A stretch of 6,406 bases of DNA from JBGPJM01 sp041485385 (lineage in GTDB: Bacteria; Planctomycetota; Phycisphaerae; Phycisphaerales; UBA1924), in the NCBI GenBank assembly GCA_041485385.1, contig JBGPJM010000256.1, positions 1 through 6,406 of the forward strand. Direction: 5' to 3'. The notes under the pieces are model-generated. The model worked only from the letters and a program-made list of their open reading frames with translations. It was not told the origin of the DNA and made no database searches. A program made the translations under genes and the position numbers. Shown here piece after piece: positions 1-5,869 of this stretch (within the stretch, counting starts at the first letter, position 1; every line of letters begins with the position of its first letter).

Positions 1-900
1 ACGCAGACCGTCAACCGTTTCTTCGAGAAGAACAACCTCGTCCTCCTCACCACCAAGGCGAGCTACTTTGCGGTCATGGCCGTCGGCATGACCGCCATCA
101 TCGTGCTCGCCGGGATCGACCTCTCGATCGGCTCCATCTACGCCGTCGCCGGTGTCCTGGGCGCCAAGGCCCTTCAGGACCTTGATCCCAGCGCCGGCGC
201 CCTGGCGTCCGTCTCGCTCGCAATCATGGTCTGCTGCGCCGTCGGGGCGGTCCTCGGCCTGCTCAACGGCGTCATGATCGTCGGTCTGCGCCTGCACCCG
301 TTCATCATCACCCTCGGTACCATGGCCATCTATCGCGGCGTGGGCCTCCTCCTCACCAGCGGCCTGGCCGTCAGCGAGCTCCCCGACTCGCTCCAGAAGG
401 GATTCTTCAAGGCCGAGTACTGGGGCGTCTACCCCGTGCTCACGGTGATCATGATCGTCGTTGCCGCGATCGGCACCGTCGTGCTCTCCAAGACCGTCTT
501 CGGTCGGCGGATCTACGCGATCGGCGGCAACGAGACCGCCGCGCACTACTCGGGCGTCCCGGTTGGGCGCGTCAAGCTCCTGGTCTACACCATCGGCGGC
601 ATGCTCGCCGGCCTCGCCGCCTGCATGGAGGTGGGCTACAACGGCACCGCCGTCGCCAACGCCGGCGAGGGGTACGAGCTCAACGTCATCGCCGCGGCCG
701 TCATCGGCGGGGCTTCTCTCAGCGGCGGGCGGGGCTCGGCCATCGGCGCCGCCCTGGGGGCCATCCTCGTCGGGATCATCGATAACGCCCTGCCCATTCT
801 CGACATTTCCAGCAACTACAACCGTTTCGTGATGGGCGCGGCGATCATCCTCGCCGTCGCTTTCGACCAGGCCAAACAACGATTCTCCGGGCGCAGGTGA
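1..900 (+). CDS. Sugar ABC transporter permease (RbsC/XylH type, BPD_transp_2), 5'-partial
   Basis: Inner-membrane channel subunit of a CUT2-class sugar importer. The reading frame is open from base 1, so the start lies outside the window; 299 residues are visible. A family member is usually about 310-340 residues, so only a short N-terminal part is missing. The family signature GIDLSIGS lies at visible residues 38-45. The cytoplasmic stretch GRRIYAIGGNETAA is at 168-181 and the late motif GASLSGGRGS at 237-246, all close to RbsC consensus. Several hydrophobic helices rich in Ala, Val, Ile and Gly lie between these motifs, and the protein ends in a short basic tail (FSGRR). The binding-protein gene starts 51 bases downstream on the same strand and the ATPase follows, so this is the first visible gene of an operon. 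The substrate is probably a pentose or hexose, but the permease does not reveal it. An internal ATG at 76 would begin inside a membrane segment and is not the true start. Confidence 0.95.
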   Translation, partial: TQTVNRFFEKNNLVLLTTKASYFAVMAVGMTAIIVLAGIDLSIGSIYAVAGVLGAKALQDLDPSAGALASVSLAIMVCCAVGAVLGLLNGVMIVGLRLHPFIITLGTMAIYRGVGLLLTSGLAVSELPDSLQKGFFKAEYWGVYPVLTVIMIVVAAIGTVVLSKTVFGRRIYAIGGNETAAHYSGVPVGRVKLLVYTIGGMLAGLAACMEVGYNGTAVANAGEGYELNVIAAAVIGGASLSGGRGSAIGAALGAILVGIIDNALPILDISSNYNRFVMGAAIILAVAFDQAKQRFSGRR

Positions 901-939
901 TTTGCGCCGGCGTGCCTCCAACGATTGCTGAACACCCTC

Positions 940-945
940 GAGGAG
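940..945 (+). promoter_or_regulatory. Ribosome binding site GAGGAG for the binding-protein gene
   Basis: GAGGAG sits 6 bases upstream of the ATG at 952, an ideal Shine-Dalgarno placement. It decides the start against an in-frame TTG at 925, which would add nine residues before the signal peptide and has no comparable site. Confidence 0.8.
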
Positions 946-951
946 ATCCCC

Positions 952-1968
952 ATGAACCGTCGTGCCTTCGCCTGCGTCTCCGTCCTCATCGCCTCGGCCG
1001 CGATGCTCGGCATTTCCAGGCCCAGTCCGGCCGAGCCGAAGAAGTACGAGATCGGCGTGATCGCCAAGAGCAACTCCAACCCCGTTTTCCTGGCCGCCAA
1101 GACCGGCGCCGAGGACGCCGCGAAGGACCTCGGCAAGAAGTACGGAGTCGAGATCAAGATCATCTGGCTGACCCCGAACAAGGAGGATGCGCAGCAGCAG
1201 GCCCAATACATCGAGCAGCTCGCCTCGCAGGGTGTCGCCGGCATCGCCGTCTCCTGCACCGATGGCAAGGTGCTCAAGGGCGCCATCGATGACGCCGTCA
1301 GCAAGGGCGTCGAGGTCGTGACCTTCGACTCGGACTCCCCGGAATCCAAGCGATTCGCCTATTACGGCATCAACGACGTTGAAGCGGGCAAGGCCGTCAT
1401 GTCCGAGCTTGCCAAGGCCATGGGCGACAAGGGAGTCGTCGCCATCCTCGCCGGCAACCAGACGGCCCCGAATCTGCAGGCCCGCGTGCGCGGCGTCCGG
1501 GAGGAGGCCGCGAAGCACCCGGGGATCAAGATCAAAGACGTGTACTTCCACGGCGAGACCGCCAACGAGGCCGCCGCGAAGGTGCAGGAGATCCAGACGG
1601 CCAACCCGGACATCACCGGTTGGGCCATGGTCGGCGGCTGGCCGCTCTTCACCAAGAACGCCCTCGACGGCGTGTACCAGACCGCCAAGGTGGTCTCTGT
1701 GGACCACCTCCAGGAGGAGCTGGAGTACGTCCGCAAGGGCCAGGTCCAGACCCTCATCGGCCAGGATTGTTACGGCTGGGGTTACCAGTCGGTGGTACTG
1801 CTGATCGACAAGATCCACAACCACAAGAGCCCGGCGAAGGTGATCAACAACTTCGAGCTCTCCCGCGTGACGGCCGCGAACGTCGATCAGTACGACGGGC
1901 TCTGGAACAAGTGGCTCAAGAAGGGCGGCGAGAAGAAGGACGACACCAAGAAGGACGACAAGAAGTAA
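952..1968 (+). CDS. Periplasmic sugar-binding protein of the ABC importer (Peripla_BP_4, RbsB-like)
   Basis: Exported solute receptor that delivers a sugar to the adjacent permease; 338 residues. The ATG at 952 is chosen for its Shine-Dalgarno site and because it opens a classical signal peptide: basic MNRR, a hydrophobic stretch to about residue 22, then Ser-Pro-Ala with predicted cleavage after Ala27. There is no lipobox, so a soluble periplasmic protein is expected. The mature part begins with the typical first beta strand (YEIGVIAKSNSNPVF, 32-46). It has the TFDSD segment (124-128), which in this family forms part of the sugar pocket, and GNQTAPNLQARVRG (168-181) at the second lobe. The length fits the family apart from a highly charged 16-residue C-terminal tail made of Lys and Asp pairs (323-338). 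The permease gene ends 51 bases before it and the ATPase starts 18 bases after it. Ribose, xylose, rhamnose or another monosaccharide are all possible ligands; nothing here separates them. Confidence 0.93.
   Translation: MNRRAFACVSVLIASAAMLGISRPSPAEPKKYEIGVIAKSNSNPVFLAAKTGAEDAAKDLGKKYGVEIKIIWLTPNKEDAQQQAQYIEQLASQGVAGIAVSCTDGKVLKGAIDDAVSKGVEVVTFDSDSPESKRFAYYGINDVEAGKAVMSELAKAMGDKGVVAILAGNQTAPNLQARVRGVREEAAKHPGIKIKDVYFHGETANEAAAKVQEIQTANPDITGWAMVGGWPLFTKNALDGVYQTAKVVSVDHLQEELEYVRKGQVQTLIGQDCYGWGYQSVVLLIDKIHNHKSPAKVINNFELSRVTAANVDQYDGLWNKWLKKGGEKKDDTKKDDKK
1933..1959 (+). repeat. 12-base direct repeat encoding the Lys/Asp tail of the binding protein
   Basis: AAGAAGGACGAC occurs at 1933-1944 and again at 1948-1959, separated by one Thr codon (ACC) and followed by AAGAAG and the stop codon. 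It encodes KKDD-T-KKDD-KK. This looks like a small in-frame duplication that lengthened the charged tail. Confidence 0.85.
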
Positions 1969-1986
1969 ACACCCCTCCGGTCGCCG

Positions 1987-3621
1987 ATGCCCGATTCGCC
2001 TCCAACGTCCCTCCTCACCGCCTCGCACATCTCCAAGCGCTTCGGCATTACGCAGGCGCTGGACGATGTGTCGGTGTCGTTCCTGCCCAGCGAGGTCCAC
2101 GCCCTCATGGGCGAGAACGGCGCCGGGAAGAGCACGCTGGGCAAGGTGATCGCCGGGCTGCACCGGGCCGACTCGGGCACGGTCACGATCAGCGCGCCCG
2201 GCGGCGGCCCGGCACACATGCTCAAGCCCGGCTCGGTGCAGGACGCCTTCGACGCCGGCGTGCGGATCGTGCACCAGGAGCTGGCCCAGTGCCCGAACCT
2301 CACGGTTGCCGAGAACCTCTGCCTCCACGACATCCCCACGCGGGCGCTGGGGCTGGTGAACTACAAGGCCATGGCCGCGCGGGCCGAGCGGCTGCTGGCG
2401 GGCCTCGAACCCGGCATCAACCCGCGAGCGCCCTTGGGCTCCCTCTCACCGGGCCACAGGCAGATCGTGCAGATCGCCGGCGCCCTCGACGACCGCGCCA
2501 CAGGCAGGGCGGCGGGGGGTGGGGGCCACGGCAAGGCGCGAGTGATCGTGCTCGACGAGCCGACGTCTTCTCTCTCCATCGCCGAGGTCGATCGGCTCTT
2601 GCAGATCGTCCGTCAGCTTGCGCAGTCGGGCATCACGATCGTCTATGTCTCGCACCGCATGGGTGAGATCTTCCAGGCCTGCGACCGCGTGACGGTGCTG
2701 CGCGACGGTCGCTACGTCGCGACCTCGGTCGTGAAGGAGATCGACGAGCCCACGCTTGTCGAGCAGATGATCGGCCGGCGGCTCGAGGCGACCCAGCGAC
2801 GGAACCGTGGCGGCGACGAGGCCGCGGCCCTGCGGAGTCTGTCGGGCGGTCTTGCGCACGTCGCCCCGCTCGCCGGCACGCCCCTCCTCGAGGTCCGGAA
2901 TCTCTCGTCTTCCGGCCGAATTTGCGGGGTTTCCGTCAGCGTCGCGCCTGGGGAGATCGTCGGCGTCGGCGGCCTGGTCGGCTCGGGGCGCTCGGAGCTG
3001 CTGGACGCGATCTTCGGTCTGGACGCGCGCGCGACGGGCCTCGTGAGCGTCGCGGGCACGCCGCTGCCGCGCAGCCAGCCGCGTGCGGCGATCAACGCGG
3101 GCGTGGGATACGTGCCGGAGGACCGCAAACTTCAGGGGTTGTTTTTTCAGCTGGGGGTGGGGGAGAACATTGTGGTGCCGGTGATGGCGCGGCTGGCGCA
3201 CACGGGGCTTCGAAGCTTCCGGGCTGAGCGGGCGCATGTGGGCGATCGCATCCGGGCTTTCCAGGTGAAGACGGCGTCGACAGCGTCGGTGCCGGGGGAG
3301 CTGTCGGGGGGGAACCAGCAGAAGCTGCTGATTGCGCGGTGGATGGGGAAGGGCACGCGGGTGCTGCTCTTGGACGAGCCGACGCGCGGGATCGATGTGG
3401 GCACAAAGGCCGAGATTTACAGGCTCATTCGTGAGGCCGCGGACACCGGCGCGGCGGTGCTCTTGGTCTCCAGCGAGATGCCCGAGCTCCTGGCGCTGTC
3501 GGACCGGATCATCGTGCTGTGCGAGGGGCGGGTGACGGGGGAGCTGAAGGGGGAGGAGATGACCCAGGCGAGCATCCTGCGGCTGGCGACGCGGGAGGAG
3601 CGGGCGGCCCAGAAGGCCTGA
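1987..3621 (+). CDS. Sugar ABC transporter ATPase with two nucleotide-binding domains (RbsA/MglA/XylG type)
   Basis: Cytoplasmic ATP-hydrolysing subunit of the importer; 544 residues, slightly longer than the usual 490-510. Domain 1 has Walker A GENGAGKST (42-50), Q-loop Gln97, signature LSPGHRQ (153-159), Walker B VIVLDEP (186-192) and switch His223. Domain 2 has the family's degenerate Walker A, with Arg335 in place of Lys (GLVGSGRSE, 329-337). It also has an intact signature LSGGNQQ (439-445), Walker B LLLDEP with Glu464, and Ser496 where the switch His would be. This asymmetry is normal for CUT2 ATPases. The extra length comes from a Gly-rich insertion at about 168-183 and a long inter-domain linker (about 268-298). 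The ATG at 1987 leaves only about eight residues before the domain starts. No purine-rich Shine-Dalgarno site precedes it, so translation may be coupled to the binding-protein gene 18 bases upstream. Codon use shifts sharply toward G-ending codons from about 3120. Confidence 0.95.
   Translation: MPDSPPTSLLTASHISKRFGITQALDDVSVSFLPSEVHALMGENGAGKSTLGKVIAGLHRADSGTVTISAPGGGPAHMLKPGSVQDAFDAGVRIVHQELAQCPNLTVAENLCLHDIPTRALGLVNYKAMAARAERLLAGLEPGINPRAPLGSLSPGHRQIVQIAGALDDRATGRAAGGGGHGKARVIVLDEPTSSLSIAEVDRLLQIVRQLAQSGITIVYVSHRMGEIFQACDRVTVLRDGRYVATSVVKEIDEPTLVEQMIGRRLEATQRRNRGGDEAAALRSLSGGLAHVAPLAGTPLLEVRNLSSSGRICGVSVSVAPGEIVGVGGLVGSGRSELLDAIFGLDARATGLVSVAGTPLPRSQPRAAINAGVGYVPEDRKLQGLFFQLGVGENIVVPVMARLAHTGLRSFRAERAHVGDRIRAFQVKTASTASVPGELSGGNQQKLLIARWMGKGTRVLLLDEPTRGIDVGTKAEIYRLIREAADTGAAVLLVSSEMPELLALSDRIIVLCEGRVTGELKGEEMTQASILRLATREERAAQKA
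2488..2535 (+). other. Glycine-rich in-frame insertion in domain 1 of the ATPase
   Basis: These bases encode residues 168-183, running DDRATGRAAGGGGHGK. They lie between the helix after the signature motif and the Walker B strand. As recalled, relatives have only about four or five residues at this point, so about a dozen are extra. The DNA is G-rich (runs of six and five G at 2514-2519 and 2521-2525) and uses codons such as ACA, AGG, GGT and GGG that are scarce upstream. The frame is kept and Walker B follows intact, so this is an insertion in a surface loop rather than a sequencing frameshift. Confidence 0.7.
3525..3553 (+). other. Possible G-quadruplex motif in the 3' end of the ATPase gene
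   Basis: Four G-runs of 4, 3, 5 and 5 bases (3525-3528, 3530-3532, 3537-3541, 3549-3553) are separated by loops of 1, 4 and 7 bases. This satisfies the standard G3+N1-7 pattern on the coding strand, so it could form in the mRNA. It lies in a part of the gene where G-ending codons dominate, so it may be only a by-product of codon choice. Confidence 0.5.
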
Positions 3622-3647
3622 GAAAGCGGTTGCAGGGTCGGGAGCCG

Positions 3648-3716
3648 AATTGGGTGTCAAGCAATCTTGCGCGCCAAATTGGGGGAATAGGGTGCGATTT
3701 CCACGCATAAATTGGG
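3648..3716 (+). repeat. Three spaced copies of AATTGGG
   Basis: AATTGGG occurs at 3648-3654, 3677-3683 and 3710-3716, with start-to-start spacing of 29 and 33 bases, close to three helical turns. The first two copies share a longer form, GCC[G/A]AATTGGG. In such a GC-rich window three copies within 70 bases stand out. They could be protein-binding sites or the remains of a degenerated repeat; no function can be assigned. Confidence 0.6.
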
Positions 3717-3772
3717 ACGTTCGGTGGACTAACCTGCATGTTCTGGCGGTTTCGGCTGATCGGTGATGCGGG

Positions 3773-3792
3773 GTCGCCCGGTCCGAGGCGAC
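3773..3792. terminator. GC-rich inverted repeat, weak terminator candidate between convergent genes
   Basis: GTCGCC (3773-3778) and GGCGAC (3787-3792) form a perfect 6-bp stem with an 8-base loop. It lies between two converging genes, where a bidirectional terminator would be expected. No T-run follows on either strand, so it is not a classical intrinsic terminator and may be chance. Confidence 0.25.
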
Positions 3793-3835
3793 GCCGCGGC
3801 GGGTTGGGGTACGGTGTGCCTGATTCAGGGGGAGT

Positions 3836-3853
3836 TTTGGCGAGTTTGGCGAG
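3836..3853 (+). repeat. Perfect tandem duplication of TTTGGCGAG
   Basis: TTTGGCGAG is present twice back to back (3836-3844 and 3845-3853), ending 17 bases before the stop codon of the - strand membrane-protein gene. It is probably a replication-slippage duplication. Confidence 0.7.
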
Positions 3854-3870
3854 ACACGCCCGCGGCGAAG

Positions 3871-5133
3871 TCAAGTGCCTTCGGGCGATGATGTTGTCGA
3901 TGGGGCGGCGGTCGCTGTGCGGTCACTCCCGCGCGGCAGGGCGAGGCGCGCGAGCAGGACGACGGTGAGGCCGGGGGCGAGCCAGATGGTCTGGCGCTCG
4001 ATGAACCCCAACCAGAACATCGGCGCGGCGACGGCGACGGCGGCCGCCCACACGGTGAGCTTGGCGCGGCTCGGCCCTGAGTGGCCGTCCCGCGTCGGGA
4101 TCATGCAGAGCCAGACATAGGCGGGGAAGAGGAGGCCGTAGAAGGACATGAAGAGGCGGTAGATCGTTTCGCGGCTTTCCATGTCGCCGTTGATGACCTC
4201 GGCGATCGAAGGAGGGCCGCCTCGCCACCAGAGAGCGTCTGAGCCGAGCAGCCACGCGAGCAGCACAAGGACGGGGCTCGCGCTGAGCGCGAACCGCCTG
4301 ACGCGGGAGGGTGTGCGAGTGACGGCGCCGGCGTGCAGCGCGCAGGTGAAGGTGCTCTGCGAGGCGAAGTGCGCCGCGATGATGAGCAGTGGGGCGGTGC
4401 CGACGGCCGAGACGTACCCCGACAGAATGGTCCCGCCGTACAGCAGCGTCAGCAGGATCATCGACAGGAACAGCACGCCGAATCCGACTCCGAACGCGAA
4501 CTTCGACTGCATGGCGCTCGTCGCCTGGCGGGCCTGATGGAATGTGAGATCGAGATAGGGGCAGAGAGTAAACCCGAAGGTGCAGATGGGCGCGAGCCAG
4601 ATCACTTCCGACGCAGGGAGGACTCCGGCTGCCGGGGGACGAGCCAAGTAGGCCACGTTCGCCGTGCGGTTGCCATAGATGAAGAGCAGGCCGGCGATGA
4701 CGGAGCCAAGGAATACCAGTCCCGCCGCAGACAGCACCGGGCGCTGGCGCGCCGCCAGCAGAGAGAGAACAAGTGATGCGGCGAGAACCAGCCATTGAAA
4801 GACCCCGAGGTACTCGACTGTTGACAGGAGCCAACTGATCACGAACGCGTGGAACGCGATGGTCACCAAGGAAAACGCTGCGCACGCGCCCGCGTGTCTG
4901 TGCACGATGTCGAGGCTCTGCGCCTGACTCCTCAGCACCCACCCCATCGCCGCGGCGCCGAGGACGTTGGGCACGGCGAACACGACGAACCCCCAGACCC
5001 CGAAGTCGCGCACGAGCAGCACCGGCAGGAACATGCCGATGCACCAAGTCCAGGAGCAGGCTAGGTAGGCGGCCCAGCCCAGGGTGGTGATCCAGGACGA
5101 TTGCGGCGCTGGTGAGTTGGCGTCGGGCGGCAC
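3871..5133 (-). CDS. Polytopic membrane protein of unknown function, about 11-12 helices
   Basis: I do not recognise this 420-residue protein. It has about 11 or 12 hydrophobic segments, at roughly 17-40, 45-66, 84-103, 110-127, 134-152, 175-195, 211-233, 244-262, 281-298, 325-346, 359-378 and 383-400. The N-terminus is short and hydrophilic; the C-terminal tail is rich in Ser, Thr and Pro. Polar or special residues lie inside helices: a Trp-Cys-Ile-Gly stretch in helix 1 (W30-G33), and TFGFTLCPYLDLTFHQA (185-201) in helix 6. A glycine-broken first helix and a Pro/Asp-containing sixth helix, in about 12 helices, recall LeuT-fold secondary transporters (APC/SSS superfamily). That is an inference from pattern only. 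The start is GTG at 5133 with no good Shine-Dalgarno site, so the exact N-terminus is uncertain. The DUF5615 gene ends 71 bases upstream on the same strand. Confidence 0.85.
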   Translation of the reverse strand: MPPDANSPAPQSSWITTLGWAAYLACSWTWCIGMFLPVLLVRDFGVWGFVVFAVPNVLGAAAMGWVLRSQAQSLDIVHRHAGACAAFSLVTIAFHAFVISWLLSTVEYLGVFQWLVLAASLVLSLLAARQRPVLSAAGLVFLGSVIAGLLFIYGNRTANVAYLARPPAAGVLPASEVIWLAPICTFGFTLCPYLDLTFHQARQATSAMQSKFAFGVGFGVLFLSMILLTLLYGGTILSGYVSAVGTAPLLIIAAHFASQSTFTCALHAGAVTRTPSRVRRFALSASPVLVLLAWLLGSDALWWRGGPPSIAEVINGDMESRETIYRLFMSFYGLLFPAYVWLCMIPTRDGHSGPSRAKLTVWAAAVAVAAPMFWLGFIERQTIWLAPGLTVVLLARLALPRGSDRTATAAPSTTSSPEGT

Positions 5134-5204
5134 GGCGGCCAGTGTATGTCCCCGGCTCGGCGCGATTCTCTCGCACGCCCGGAGGCACGTCGGTGAACCG
5201 GGAA

Positions 5205-5585
5205 TCAGCCGTGCGGCGGGAGCTCTATGGGCAGCCGTCTCGCACGAATGCTGAACTCATCCACGGAGAGAAGCGAGCCCGCCAAGATCTGCTCCGCGTA
5301 CGTCTGCGCCACACGATCGATGATCGCGGTCAGCTCCGGACCCCGCAGGCCCTCGATGCGGATCCGGATGACGGATGGCCCGGCACGGCCGCTCACGGCC
5401 ACGATTGCGTGGAAATCCGCGTCGAGCGTGACAACAACCCGGTTGTCTCTGGCCGCCGCCTCCAGGATTGCCAGATCGCTCGCCGCCGCCAGGCCAATGT
5501 CGCCGACATGCGCCGCGTCGTGCGTGAGCGCGTTCAGGAGTGGAGCTGCGGTTCGCGGCAGCCCCTGATCCAACAGAAACCTCAT
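5205..5585 (-). CDS. DUF5615 PIN-like protein, probable toxin of a toxin-antitoxin pair
   Basis: Small PIN-like (Mut7-C-related) protein of 126 residues, a usual length. Family features are visible: an N-terminal FLLDQGLP strand with Asp6, then HDAAHVGDIGL (22-32) with Asp29. ASDLAILEAA (35-44) carries Asp37 and Glu42, and VVTLDADF (51-58) carries Asp55 and Asp57. These acidic residues correspond to the metal-binding cluster of PIN nucleases, so an RNA-cleaving activity is expected from family knowledge; it is not shown here. The start at 5585 (MRFLLD) is chosen because it makes the ATGA overlap with the DUF433 stop and matches the family's usual N-terminus; an upstream ATG at 5600 would add five residues. 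The overlap implies translational coupling, so the protein is made only alongside its partner. Confidence 0.88.
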   Translation of the reverse strand: MRFLLDQGLPRTAAPLLNALTHDAAHVGDIGLAAASDLAILEAAARDNRVVVTLDADFHAIVAVSGRAGPSVIRIRIEGLRGPELTAIIDRVAQTYAEQILAGSLLSVDEFSIRARRLPIELPPHG

Positions 5586-5815
5586 GCCCTGGCCGCCCAC
5601 GGCGCAACGCGGTCATCGAGGTTCGCCGCAGCGAACAGAATCGCTTGGCGAATGTCCTCGTCTTCAAGCTCGGGGTATTCGCGCCGGAGTTCCTGGCGGT
5701 CGGGGTACAGGGCGACAGCCTCCAGCGCGCGCCGAACGGTGAGGCGCATGCCGCGGATGCACGGCTGGCCGTTCATCTTCGCTGGGTCGACGGTGATTCG
5801 ATCGAAGGCAACCAT
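5582..5815 (-). CDS. DUF433 protein, probable antitoxin of the DUF5615 pair
   Basis: Small 77-residue protein with the DUF433 pattern: an ITVDP opening (7-11), then the conserved NGQPCIRGMRLTV segment (15-27), a REYPELEDEDI segment (45-55) and an AILFAAANL helix (58-66). DUF433 is a helix-turn-helix-like family found next to DUF5615 genes and treated as VapB-like antitoxins, which would bind the toxin and repress their own promoter. The antitoxin is upstream of the toxin, as is usual. Its TGA overlaps the toxin ATG by four bases. An AGGA site six bases before the ATG supports the start at 5815. All family motifs look intact, so the module is probably functional. The hotdog-protein gene ends 54 bases upstream; I see no clear promoter in that gap. 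Confidence 0.9.
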   Translation of the reverse strand: MVAFDRITVDPAKMNGQPCIRGMRLTVRRALEAVALYPDRQELRREYPELEDEDIRQAILFAAANLDDRVAPWAARA

Positions 5816-5821
5816 GGCAAA

Positions 5822-5825
5822 TCCT
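5822..5825 (-). promoter_or_regulatory. Ribosome binding site AGGA for the DUF433 gene
   Basis: On the - strand AGGA is followed by six bases and the ATG at 5815. It supports this start for the antitoxin-like gene. Confidence 0.6.
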
Positions 5826-5869
5826 AGTGCGGGGCCGAATCCGCGGAGGTTTCACCGTGCCACGCTTGA

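Larger units (their letters stand above)
3622..3870. other. Convergent intergenic region without a credible gene
   Basis: This stretch separates the 3' end of the + strand transporter operon from the 3' end of the - strand membrane-protein gene. Its first 120 bases are more AT-rich than the rest of the window. It contains three AATTGGG copies, one GC-rich inverted repeat and a 9-base tandem repeat, listed separately. Short open frames exist on both strands but none has a Shine-Dalgarno site, a recognisable protein or coding-like codon use. No T-run terminator was seen for either gene. Confidence 0.75.

Noticed and set aside
816..1349. 177-codon - strand frame opposite the permease end and binding-protein start
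   Set aside because: It is antisense to clear transporter genes, with no Shine-Dalgarno site and no recognisable protein.
3630..3660. TTGACA on the - strand (3655-3660) as a promoter -35 box
   Set aside because: No TATAAT-like -10 box lies at 16-18 bases, and it would fire antisense into the end of the ATPase gene. Most likely chance in an AT-richer patch.
3656..3672. CAAG-CAAT-CTTG mini hairpin
   Set aside because: A 4-bp stem with a 4-base loop and no T-run is too weak to call a terminator.
2446..3708. 420-codon open frame on the - strand opposite the ATPase gene
   Set aside because: It lies antisense to an ATPase with intact motifs in both domains. Its translation is dominated by Arg, Pro and His, with no recognisable domain, as expected for an antisense frame in high-GC DNA.
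3923..5188. Long - strand frame overlapping the membrane-protein gene
   Set aside because: Its product is full of Arg, Pro and His and lacks hydrophobic helices, whereas the frame at 3871-5133 gives a coherent set of membrane segments.
5828..5848. GCGG/CCGC inverted repeat in the gap before the DUF433 gene, as an operator
   Set aside because: Only four base pairs around an eight-base loop in GC-rich DNA; expected by chance, although an autoregulatory site for the antitoxin would be placed about here.
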